A DNA stretch of 11,664 nt. Origin: Clostridiales bacterium (lineage in GTDB: Bacteria; Bacillota; Clostridia; Christensenellales; Aristaeellaceae). Made by a program: the position numbers and the translations under genes. The notes beneath the pieces were generated by a model. It saw only the letters and a program-made list of their open reading frames with translations, was not told the DNA's origin and ran no database searches. The stretch covers positions 1 to 11,664 of the forward strand of contig SFFC01000075.1 of NCBI GenBank assembly GCA_004556985.1, given 5' to 3'. How positions within the stretch are numbered: the stretch's first letter is position 1; the number at the start of each line of letters is the position of its first letter. This document shows, piece after piece, positions 5,979 to 11,664 of this stretch.

Positions 5979-6701
5979 TCAGCCCGGAAGATCCAGAATG
6001 TCGCCGGGGCCGACCGTGACCTCGGGGATCGGCGTCACCGAGGACTCCGTGTACAGCTTTTCCAGCGTCATCTTACCGGCGATGCCGTCGCTGTCAAGGC
6101 CGTAGTCCGACTGGAACTTCTTGACGGCGTTCATCGTGTTCGTGCCGAAGTTGCCGTCCGCCGCGCCGCTCAGGTAGCCCAGCTCCGTGAGCGCCTGCTG
6201 CAGCGTGACAACCTCGGGGCCCTGGTCGCCCTTGCGCAGCGTCTTGTAGGCCGGCGTCTGCGGTGCGGGGGTCGGCGTGATCTCGATCGCCGGCGTCGGG
6301 CTCGGCGTCACGCTGATCACCTGCGGGGTCGCGGTCTCGCCGAAGACGATGAAGTTCGCGCCCGGCGTCGCCTGTGCCTGCGGAACCGGCGTGCTCAGCG
6401 CTGCGGGGGCGCCGCCGCCGAACATCGAGCGGATGATCATCGCGATGATGATCACCAGGATGACGATCAGGCCGAAGGCGATGATCATGGGCGTCCTGTC
6501 CGCGCTCTTCTTCGCGCCGCGGCTGCCCTTGGTATAGGCCGGCTTTTTCGCCGTGCGCGCCCGGGAGGGCTCCGCCTGCGGGCGCTCCTGCGCGGCGCTG
6601 TGCGGCTCGGCCTGCGGCTTCACGCCGGCCAGATTGGCATAGCAAAGCGGACAGATGTTGGATCCGTCCGGAATCTTGTTATTGCAGTGGGGACAAAACA
6701 T
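5979..6701 (-). CDS. Zinc-ribbon membrane protein with extracellular peptidoglycan-binding domain
   Basis: This 240-residue single-pass membrane protein has an N-terminal zinc ribbon (C3, C6, C17, C20; MFCPHC...ICPLC), a basic linker (about 48-69) and a transmembrane helix at about 72-91. A Pro/Thr-rich stalk (about 100-152) follows, then a PG_binding_1 domain (about 153-217, with LRKGDQGPEV...LGYLSGAADGNFG..T..AVKKFQ). The basic linker before the helix predicts a cytoplasmic zinc ribbon and an exterior wall-binding domain, so the protein would tether the membrane to the wall. The ribosome binding site is GAGGAGG. It is upstream of the L,D-transpeptidase gene on the same strand, 99 nt away with a terminator between, which suggests a shared role in envelope work. 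No enzymatic domain is seen and the precise role is unknown. Confidence 0.9.
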   Translation of the reverse strand: MFCPHCNNKIPDGSNICPLCYANLAGVKPQAEPHSAAQERPQAEPSRARTAKKPAYTKGSRGAKKSADRTPMIIAFGLIVILVIIIAMIIRSMFGGGAPAALSTPVPQAQATPGANFIVFGETATPQVISVTPSPTPAIEITPTPAPQTPAYKTLRKGDQGPEVVTLQQALTELGYLSGAADGNFGTNTMNAVKKFQSDYGLDSDGIAGKMTLEKLYTESSVTPIPEVTVGPGDILDLPG

Positions 6702-6732
6702 GGTCAGCCCTCCTCGTTAATCCTCTGGCAGT

Positions 6733-6762
6733 AGTATAAACCACAACGAAAGCACATTTCAA
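6733..6762 (-). promoter_or_regulatory. Sigma-A promoter of the zinc-ribbon / peptidoglycan-binding gene
   Basis: On the minus strand TTGAAA (6762-6757) and TATACT (6738-6733) are 18 bases apart, each one mismatch from consensus. The predicted start is near 6726, leaving about 25 nt before the ATG with GAGGAGG in it. An unrelated TTGACA at 6774-6769 has no -10 at the right distance. Confidence 0.72.
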
Positions 6763-6863
6763 GGCTTTTGTCAAATTCCGCCCGGAAAAGCCCGTCCGCT
6801 GTGCTTCCTCCTATATATATGACGAATCCGGCAGGCTTCATGCTCCCGCGCCTGCTGAATTTC

Positions 6864-7367
6864 TCAGCCCTGCTGCGCCTTCTCCCCGCCCTTGTGCGCC
6901 CCGGCGAGCAGCCGGTTTGCGCTGATCGTGCAGACGGCGGCGGTCACGCCCGCGTGCAGCGCCTTTTCCTGCGGGGAATCGCTCCCGAGGCTCAGGTCGA
7001 GCCGCCCCTGCTCCAGCGCCCGCTCCAACTGATCGGCCTCCCGGGCAAAGCGCGTGTAGCCGCTCTGCACGCCCTGTGCGCACAGCAGCGCCAGCATTTT
7101 GGCGACGCTCTCCATGCTCAGTGCCTGCTTGAGCACGCCGATCATCATCAGCAGCGCCAGATGCTCGCGGTCGTATTTCTTGCCCACGGGCCGGGGAATC
7201 AGCTCCACCTTGACGTAGTTGTTGACCATCGACTTGGTGATCTCGCCCTTGGGCAGCGCCGGAGAGAACGTGCGCTCCATCAGCGTGATCACCTGATCCA
7301 TATACAGCCCGATATCCGGGATCATCTCCCATTCGGGCAGGCGGATGCTCCGCACCTCTTCCTCCAT
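6864..7367 (-). CDS. DUF1836 family protein, possible DNA-binding regulator
   Basis: This 167-residue cytoplasmic protein belongs to DUF1836, a family of unknown function common in Firmicutes. The recognisable core is PDIGLYMDQVITLME, then EITKSMVNNYVKVELIPRPVGKKYDREHLALLMMIGVLKQALSME, at about residues 16-90. The TKSMVNNYVK...KKY stretch looks like a MerR-type helix-turn-helix, so a DNA-binding role is plausible but not established. I start it at 7367 because GGAGGAG sits just upstream; an ATG at 7412 lies only about 12 nt from the predicted transcription start and has no ribosome binding site. No membrane segment or signal is present. Downstream, an unconvincing hairpin (GCAGGC/GCCTGC, 6831-6855) lacks a T-run. 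The gene is divergent from the iron uptake operon, separated by 288 nt. Confidence 0.88.
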   Translation of the reverse strand: MEEEVRSIRLPEWEMIPDIGLYMDQVITLMERTFSPALPKGEITKSMVNNYVKVELIPRPVGKKYDREHLALLMMIGVLKQALSMESVAKMLALLCAQGVQSGYTRFAREADQLERALEQGRLDLSLGSDSPQEKALHAGVTAAVCTISANRLLAGAHKGGEKAQQG

Positions 7368-7430
7368 ACGCTCTCCTCCGCTGCGTCGGACGCCGGCGTT
7401 TTCCCGGGCCATACGATGCTTAATTTTTAT

Positions 7431-7459
7431 ATTATATCACCGCCCTTCTGCGCTGTCAA
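7431..7459 (-). promoter_or_regulatory. Perfect consensus sigma-A promoter of the DUF1836 gene
   Basis: On the minus strand TTGACA (7459-7454), a 17-base spacer and TATAAT (7436-7431) match the consensus exactly, with TGA before the -10. The predicted start near 7424 gives a leader of about 57 nt to the chosen ATG. Promoters this strong are usually repressed or serve highly expressed genes; no obvious operator was recognised. Confidence 0.9.
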
Positions 7460-7517
7460 ACCGCGCGCGCCGGGCGGATGCCCACGAAAAATCCCGCCGT
7501 TTTGTTGAATTTGTGTC

Positions 7518-7546
7518 TTTACAAACGCAAGGGGTTAGGATAGACT
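7518..7546 (+). promoter_or_regulatory. Promoter of the ferrous iron uptake operon
   Basis: TTTACA (7518-7523) and TAGACT (7541-7546) are 17 bases apart. The -35 has one mismatch and the -10 two. The -10 is inside a dyad described separately, as expected for a repressor-controlled promoter. The predicted start near 7553 gives a leader of roughly 100 nt before the feo start codon. Confidence 0.62.
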
Positions 7547-7553
7547 ATCCCCG
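7535..7553. promoter_or_regulatory. DtxR/IdeR-like iron-responsive operator
   Basis: The core GGATAGACTATCC (7538-7550) is a perfect 13-bp dyad centred on A7544. Aligned with the DtxR/IdeR box TTAGGTTAGSCTAACCTAA (established knowledge), bases 7535-7553 agree at TTAGG, TAG, CTA and CC, about 13 of 19, with the right half the weaker. The dyad covers the -10 of the feo promoter, so a metal-loaded repressor bound here would block transcription. No DtxR-family gene is in the window. Confidence 0.6.
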
Positions 7554-7617
7554 TAAAATGCGGCTGCGGATTTTTACGTGCCGGCCCCGCATACGCTGCT
7601 TCAAATGGATTGTACTC

Positions 7618-7648
7618 CGGCGGCTTCGTCCGCCGATCAAGGGAGGAA
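7618..7648 (+). promoter_or_regulatory. Leader hairpin and ribosome binding site of feoAB
   Basis: CGGCGG (7618-7623) pairs with CCGCCG (7630-7635) around a CTTCGT loop, and five bases later GGGAGGAA (7641-7648) forms a strong ribosome binding site 7 nt before the ATG at 7656. This fixes the start: an in-frame ATG at 7578 lies inside the leader with no such site. A longer-range pairing, ATGCGG (7558-7563) with CCGCAT (7587-7592), is possible upstream. Any regulatory effect is speculative. Confidence 0.6.
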
Positions 7649-7655
7649 GATCAAG

Positions 7656-10007
7656 ATGACCCTGAATGAACTTGCCATTGGCCAGTCCGCTGTCGTGCTG
7701 GATGTCGGCGGCGAGGGCGCCCTTCGCCAGCATTTTCTCGATATGGGCGTGATTCCCGGCGTGGAGATCACGCTGGTCAAATACGCGCCGATGGGCGACC
7801 CGATGGAGCTGCGCATCCACGGCTACGAGCTCACGCTGCGCGTGGACGACGCCCGCAAGATCGACGTCGGCCCGGCGCATGCGCACGTCCCGGAGCCTGC
7901 CGCCGATCCCTGCCGCCGCTCCTCCCCGCATCCGGGCCTGGGCGAGGGCGGCCGCTACCACGTCAAGGCCGACGAGCATCCCCTGCCCGAGGGCACGGTG
8001 CTGACCTTTGGCCTGGCGGGCAACCAGAACTGCGGCAAGACGACGCTCTTCAACCAGCTCACCGGCGCCAACCAGCACGTCGGCAACTTCCCCGGCGTGA
8101 CCGTCGACCGCAAGGACGGTCAGATCCGCGGCCGCACGAACACGCTGGTGACCGACCTGCCGGGCATCTACTCGATGTCCCCGTACAGCAGCGAGGAGAT
8201 CGTCACGCGCCAGTTCCTGCTCGAGGGCAAGCCGCGCGGCATCATCAATATCGTCGACGCGACCAACATCGAGCGCAACCTCTACCTGACCATGCAGCTT
8301 CTGGAGCTGGATGTGCCGATGGTGCTCGCGCTCAACATGATGGACGAGGTGCGCGAAAACGGCGGCTCCATCCGCGTCAACGACCTGGAGGCGCAGCTCG
8401 GCATCCCGGTCATCCCGATTTCCGCCGCCAAGAACGAGGGCATTGACGAGCTCGTCGACCATGCGCTCCACGTCGCGCAGTATCAGGAGCGCCCCGGCCG
8501 TCTGGACTTCTGCGACGCCGACGCCCACGGCGGCGCCGTCCACCGCTGCCTGCACGGCATCATGCATCTGATCGAGGATCACGCCCGCGCGGCGGGCATC
8601 CCCGTGCGCTTTGCCGCCAGCAAGCTGGCCGAGGGCGACCCGCTGATTCAGGAGCAGCTTCACCTCTCCGACAACGAAAAGGAAATGGTCGAGCATATCA
8701 TCGTGCAGATGGAGGAGGAGCGCGGCCTCGACCGCGCCGCCGCCATTGCGGATATGCGCTTCCGCTTCATCGGGAAGATCTGCGACGCTGCCGTCGTCCG
8801 CCCGCGCGAGAGCCGCGAGCATGCCCGCAGCGAGCGCCTCGACCGCGTGCTCACGGGCAAATACACCGCCATCCCCGCGTTCATCGCAATCATGGGCCTC
8901 GTCTTCTTCCTGACCTTCAACGTCATCGGCAGCTTCCTCTCCGACCTGCTCGAGGCCGGCATCGGCGCGCTGACCGCCCTCGTCGACAGGCTGATGATCT
9001 CGGCGGGCATCAGCGGCGTCGTCCATTCGCTGGTTATCGACGGCATCTTCGGCGGCGTGGGCAGCGTGCTCAGCTTCCTGCCCTTTATCGTGACGCTCTT
9101 CTTCTTCCTCTCGCTGCTCGAGGACAGCGGCTACATGGCGCGCGTCGCCTTTGTCATGGATAAGCTCCTGCGCAAGATCGGCCTTTCCGGCCGCAGCATC
9201 GTGCCGATGCTCGTGGGCTTTGGCTGCACGGTGCCGGGCGTCATGGCCACGCGCACGCTGCCCTCCGAGCGCGACCGAAAGATGACCGTCCTGCTCACGC
9301 CGTTCATGAGCTGCACGGCCAAGCTGCCGATCTACGCGTTCTTCTCCGCCGTCTTCTTCCCCGACCACGTCGCCATCGTGATGATCGGTCTGTATGTGCT
9401 GGGCATCGTCTGCGGCATTCTGATGGCGCTGCTCCTGCGCAGCACGCTCTTTAAGGGCGAGCCCGTTCCCTTCGTCATGGAGCTGCCCAACTACCGCCTC
9501 CCGGGCGCCAAGAACGTCGCCCAGCTGCTCTGGGAGAAGGCCAAGGACTTCCTCCAGCGCGCGTTTACCGTCATCTTCGTCGCGACGATCGTCATCTGGT
9601 TCCTGCAGACGTTCGACGCCCACCTGAACGTCGTCAGCGACTCTCAGCAGAGCCTGCTCGCCCTGCTCGCCGGCCTGATCGCCCCCATCTTCGCGCCGCT
9701 GGGCTTCGGCGACTGGCGCATCGGCACGGCGCTGATCTCCGGCTTCATGGCCAAGGAGAGCGTCGTCTCCTCGCTCGCCATCCTCTTTGGCTCCACCGGC
9801 GCCATGCGCGCTGTGCTCACGCCGCTCTCCGCCGCCGCGCTGCTCGTCTTCAGCCTGCTCTACACGCCCTGCGTCGCCGCGATCTCCTCGATCAAGCGCG
9901 AGCTGGGCGGCAAGTGGGCCGTCGGCGTCGTCGTGACGCAGTGCGTCATCGCCTGGATCGCCGCCTTCCTCGTTCGGCTGATCGGCCTGCTGCTGGGGGT
10001 GGCGTGA
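7656..10007 (+). CDS. feoB: FeoA-FeoB fusion, ferrous iron transporter
   Basis: This 783-residue Fe(II) importer has FeoA fused to the N-terminus of FeoB. FeoA (SH3-like) covers residues 1 to about 73. A His/Pro-rich linker runs to about 110. The G domain follows with G1 GNQNCGKT (122-129), NFPGVT (about 144-149), G3 DLPG (167-170), G4 NMMD (227-230) and G5 ISA (255-257), then a helical GDI-like spacer. The membrane part starts near 406 and holds both gate repeats, with GFGCTVPGVMATR (C524) and FMSCTAKLP (C553). A further Cys lies in YTPC (C739). The protein is complete, with GN-Q-N where many FeoBs have GNPN, a common variant in clostridia as I recall. It is first in a two-gene operon under a DtxR-like box, and its stop abuts the next start (TGAATG). 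Confidence 0.96.
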   Translation: MTLNELAIGQSAVVLDVGGEGALRQHFLDMGVIPGVEITLVKYAPMGDPMELRIHGYELTLRVDDARKIDVGPAHAHVPEPAADPCRRSSPHPGLGEGGRYHVKADEHPLPEGTVLTFGLAGNQNCGKTTLFNQLTGANQHVGNFPGVTVDRKDGQIRGRTNTLVTDLPGIYSMSPYSSEEIVTRQFLLEGKPRGIINIVDATNIERNLYLTMQLLELDVPMVLALNMMDEVRENGGSIRVNDLEAQLGIPVIPISAAKNEGIDELVDHALHVAQYQERPGRLDFCDADAHGGAVHRCLHGIMHLIEDHARAAGIPVRFAASKLAEGDPLIQEQLHLSDNEKEMVEHIIVQMEEERGLDRAAAIADMRFRFIGKICDAAVVRPRESREHARSERLDRVLTGKYTAIPAFIAIMGLVFFLTFNVIGSFLSDLLEAGIGALTALVDRLMISAGISGVVHSLVIDGIFGGVGSVLSFLPFIVTLFFFLSLLEDSGYMARVAFVMDKLLRKIGLSGRSIVPMLVGFGCTVPGVMATRTLPSERDRKMTVLLTPFMSCTAKLPIYAFFSAVFFPDHVAIVMIGLYVLGIVCGILMALLLRSTLFKGEPVPFVMELPNYRLPGAKNVAQLLWEKAKDFLQRAFTVIFVATIVIWFLQTFDAHLNVVSDSQQSLLALLAGLIAPIFAPLGFGDWRIGTALISGFMAKESVVSSLAILFGSTGAMRAVLTPLSAAALLVFSLLYTPCVAAISSIKRELGGKWAVGVVVTQCVIAWIAAFLVRLIGLLLGVA

Positions 10008-10163
10008 ATGAACCTTCCGACGCTCCTCGTCCTGCTCCTGCTGCTCGCGCTTCTCATTCTCGCCGTGCGGCACATCCGCAAAAAGAAGCTGCTCTTCTCC
10101 TGCGGCGGAGATTGCTCCTCCTGCCCCGGCGGCTGCGCCCGGCATGAGCCGCGCGCACGATGA
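10008..10163 (+). CDS. FeoB-associated Cys-rich membrane peptide
   Basis: This 51-residue peptide reads as one transmembrane helix (about residues 4-20, mostly Leu), a basic stretch RHIRKKK (21-27) and a Cys-rich tail with CGGDCSSCPGGC (C32, C36, C39, C43). This matches the small FeoB-associated Cys-rich proteins found after feoB in clostridia and bacilli. Their job is unproven; metal handling at the FeoB mouth or a stabilising role is usually supposed. The basic residues after the helix suggest the Cys tail is cytoplasmic. The ATG follows the feoB stop with no gap (TGAATG), so it is probably translated by coupling, and only a weak GGGGGTGG lies upstream. The strong terminator begins 18 nt after its stop codon. 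Confidence 0.87.
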   Translation: MNLPTLLVLLLLLALLILAVRHIRKKKLLFSCGGDCSSCPGGCARHEPRAR

Positions 10164-10181
10164 GGCCATTCAAAGGATTCA

Positions 10182-10236
10182 AAAGGCCCGCTCTCCTGGC
10201 CCCAACCGGGGGCCTGGAGAGCGGGCCTTTGTTTTG
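10182..10236. terminator. Shared bidirectional terminator between feo and antiporter
   Basis: Arms at 10182-10203 and 10209-10230 form a 22-bp stem with a single T-T mismatch and a 5-nt loop (AACCG). The plus strand ends CCTTTGTTTTG and the minus strand CCTTTTG, so the A/T ends of the stem give short T-runs in both directions. It closes the feo operon (plus) and the convergent antiporter gene (minus, stop at 10247). Confidence 0.92.
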
Positions 10237-10246
10237 CGGAAAAAAA

Positions 10247-11515
10247 TCAGTCGTCCGACGCGGCAGCAGCCGTCGCCTTGGGCTGGATGTCGCCCGCGCG
10301 GGTCAGCGCGATGCGCGTGAGCATCGGGCCAACCAGCTCGTAGATCAGCACGCCGAAGAGCACGATGTTGCGCACGAGCATGCCGCCCTCGCCGAGCGTC
10401 TGCGCGACCGTTACGGACATGCCCAGCGCCACGCCGGCCTGCGGCAGCAGCGTGATGCCCAGATACTTCTGAATCGCCGGGTCGCAGTGCATGAACTTCG
10501 CACTGAGGCTCGCGCCAGCCCACTTGCCGATCGAGCGCGTGATGATGTAGGCCGCGCCGATGCCGACCGCCGCCGCGTTCAGGAAGACATTCAGCTCCAG
10601 CTCCGCGCCGCTGAGCACGAAGAAGAGGATGAACAGCGGCGCCGTCCAGCGATCCGTCTTGGCCATAATCTCCTCCGAGAAATCGCAGATGTTGCAAAAG
10701 ACCGTGCCCAGCATCATGCACACCAGCAGCGAGGAGAAGCCGATCTTCACGCCGCCGACCTCGATCTCGATCATCGAGAGCGCGACCGTCATGATGACGA
10801 AGGTGATGGAGAGCGACAGGCGCTTGCTGTTGGATTTGAAATACTTCTCCGCCGCCGTGAAGATCGAGCCCATCACGAAGCCCAGCACGATGGAGAAGAT
10901 GATCTCCAGGATCGGCTCGACGAGGATGCTCGTCATGTCGAAATTGCCGTTGTTAAGCGCCTTCGCCACGCCGAAGCTGACAGCGAAGACAATCAGGCCG
11001 ACCGCGTCATCCAGCGCGACGATCGGCAGCAGCAGGTCGGTCAGCTTGCCCTTCGCCTTGTACTGGCGAACGACCATCAGCGTCGCGGCCGGGGCCGTCG
11101 CCGTGGCGATCGCGCCCAGCGTGATGGCGTCGGCCAGCGGCAGCGCGTCGCCCAGCACCGTAAAATGCAGCGCGATGAGCACGATATCGACCAGCAGCGC
11201 CGCGACCAGCGCCTGGAAGATGCCGATGACGGTCGCCTGCTTGCCCGTCTGGCGCAGCTGGGAAAGTCTAAACTCGTTGCCGATGGCGAAGGCGATAAAG
11301 CCGAGGGCCACGTCGTTAAACAGGCTGAGCGCCTTGACCTCCGCCAGGCTCGTAAAGCCGATGCCCGTCACGCCCAGCCGGCCCAGGCAGTACGGGCCGA
11401 TGAGGATGCCCGCGATCAGATAGCCCGTCACGGCCGGCATCTTGAGCGGCTTGACAAAGCGCGAAATCAGCAGTCCCGCGCACAGCGCAATGGAAATGGA
11501 AAGCAGCGTCTCCAT
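10247..11515 (-). CDS. CPA2-type cation:proton antiporter
   Basis: This 422-residue polytopic membrane protein of the Na+(K+)/H+ exchanger superfamily (CPA2 branch) swaps a monovalent cation for protons. Hydrophobic helices fill the chain from residue 3 to about 400. The family core is visible: PAVTGYLIAGILIGP (27-41), TATAPAATLMVV (138-149), which matches the broken-helix region, and LDDAVGLIVF (168-177), whose D169-D170 pair is the expected ion-binding site. The C-terminus is only a short Ala-rich tail ending SDD, with no TrkA_N/RCK regulatory domain, unlike KefB/C-type members. AGAAGGGGAA precedes the ATG. It is monocistronic, with its own promoter and a terminator shared with feo. Whether Na+ or K+ is moved, and whether it serves pH or osmotic control, cannot be told. 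Confidence 0.92.
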   Translation of the reverse strand: METLLSISIALCAGLLISRFVKPLKMPAVTGYLIAGILIGPYCLGRLGVTGIGFTSLAEVKALSLFNDVALGFIAFAIGNEFRLSQLRQTGKQATVIGIFQALVAALLVDIVLIALHFTVLGDALPLADAITLGAIATATAPAATLMVVRQYKAKGKLTDLLLPIVALDDAVGLIVFAVSFGVAKALNNGNFDMTSILVEPILEIIFSIVLGFVMGSIFTAAEKYFKSNSKRLSLSITFVIMTVALSMIEIEVGGVKIGFSSLLVCMMLGTVFCNICDFSEEIMAKTDRWTAPLFILFFVLSGAELELNVFLNAAAVGIGAAYIITRSIGKWAGASLSAKFMHCDPAIQKYLGITLLPQAGVALGMSVTVAQTLGEGGMLVRNIVLFGVLIYELVGPMLTRIALTRAGDIQPKATAAAASDD

Positions 11516-11561
11516 AGGGTTCCCCTTCTCTTCCGTCAGTTGATGCTTTGGTTTGTTCTGC

Positions 11562-11580
11562 GCGCCGGAAGCCCCGGCGC
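11562..11580 (-). other. Hairpin at the 5' end of the antiporter mRNA
   Basis: GCGCCGG (11562-11568) pairs perfectly with CCGGCGC (11574-11580) around a 5-nt loop. It lies immediately after the predicted transcription start near 11581, so the transcript would begin with a 7-bp GC hairpin. No T-run follows, so it is not a terminator. A 5' end hairpin of this kind often protects mRNA. Confidence 0.5.
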
Positions 11581-11587
11581 AACGTGT

Positions 11588-11596
11588 ATTATACCA
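11588..11596 (-). promoter_or_regulatory. Extended -10 promoter of the antiporter gene
   Basis: The minus strand reads TGGTATAAT (11596-11588), a perfect TATAAT with the TGN extension. No good -35 hexamer is seen 16-19 bases upstream, which fits an extended -10 promoter. The leader to the ATG at 11515 is about 65 nt. Confidence 0.7.
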
Positions 11597-11664
11597 CCGC
11601 GCTTTTCGGGCGAACAGGCCGAAAAACGACGGAGATTCTCCCTTTTTTCTGGCTAGTTTTTCTG

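Noticed and set aside
6831..6855. Terminator of the DUF1836 gene
   Set aside because: GCAGGC/GCCTGC gives a 6-bp stem with a 13-nt loop and no following T-run, too weak to call.
7545..10169. 874-codon minus-strand open frame antisense to feoB
   Set aside because: It is low-complexity, charged and motif-free, and lies exactly opposite a complete FeoA-FeoB gene. It is a codon-bias shadow.
10160..11656. 498-codon plus-strand open frame antisense to the antiporter
   Set aside because: Its translation is Arg/Asp/Gln/His-rich with no domain, and it would run through the strong bidirectional terminator. The antiporter on the other strand is clear.
11618..11656. Terminator near the right edge (GGAG-ATT-CTCC then a T-run)
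   Set aside because: The stem is only 4 bp, and no plus-strand gene ends here within the window.

Overview
The window looks like chromosomal DNA from a GC-rich Gram-positive anaerobe of the Bacillota, probably a gut-type clostridial lineage (Oscillospirales or Christensenellales are my guesses, not demonstrated). The signs are strong AGGAGG-type ribosome binding sites, a DUF1836 protein (a Firmicutes family), a FeoA-FeoB fusion followed by a FeoB-associated Cys-rich peptide, and near-consensus sigma-A promoters. There are nine protein genes. No rRNA, tRNA, transposase, CRISPR array or phage gene was seen.

Layout. Positions 1-655 are non-coding. They contain a 20-bp direct repeat (40-59 and 76-95) and, directly behind the first operon, a dense array of small hairpins (462-649). 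Positions 656-3900 (minus strand) form a four-gene polar amino acid ABC importer, transcribed as ATPase, periplasmic-type binding protein, permease, permease. It has a clear promoter at 3996-4024, and an intrinsic terminator (2224-2258) lies between the binding-protein gene and the permeases, which would make the binding protein the most abundant product. Positions 3901-4244 are an AT-rich gap with that promoter, a (GTCA)4 microsatellite and the terminator of the next gene. Positions 4245-6701 (minus strand) carry two cell-wall genes. One encodes a secreted L,D-transpeptidase with an N-terminal FlgD-type Ig domain and a C-terminal His/Cys metal-site motif. The other encodes a membrane protein with a cytoplasmic zinc ribbon and an extracellular peptidoglycan-binding domain. 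Positions 6864-7367 (minus strand) encode a DUF1836 protein behind a perfect TTGACA-17-TATAAT promoter.

Divergent from it (7656-10163, plus strand) is the ferrous iron uptake operon: a FeoA-FeoB fusion and a 51-residue Cys-rich membrane peptide. A DtxR/IdeR-like operator overlaps the -10 element, which suggests iron-responsive repression. A very strong shared terminator (10182-10236) separates this operon from a convergent CPA2-type cation:proton antiporter (10247-11515, minus strand), which has its own extended -10 promoter.

The window is mostly ordinary housekeeping and transport. I did not find a convincing new multi-gene system. The points most worth checking are the hairpin array behind the ABC operon, the DtxR-like box at feo, the intra-operon terminator, and the domain architecture of the two cell-wall proteins.
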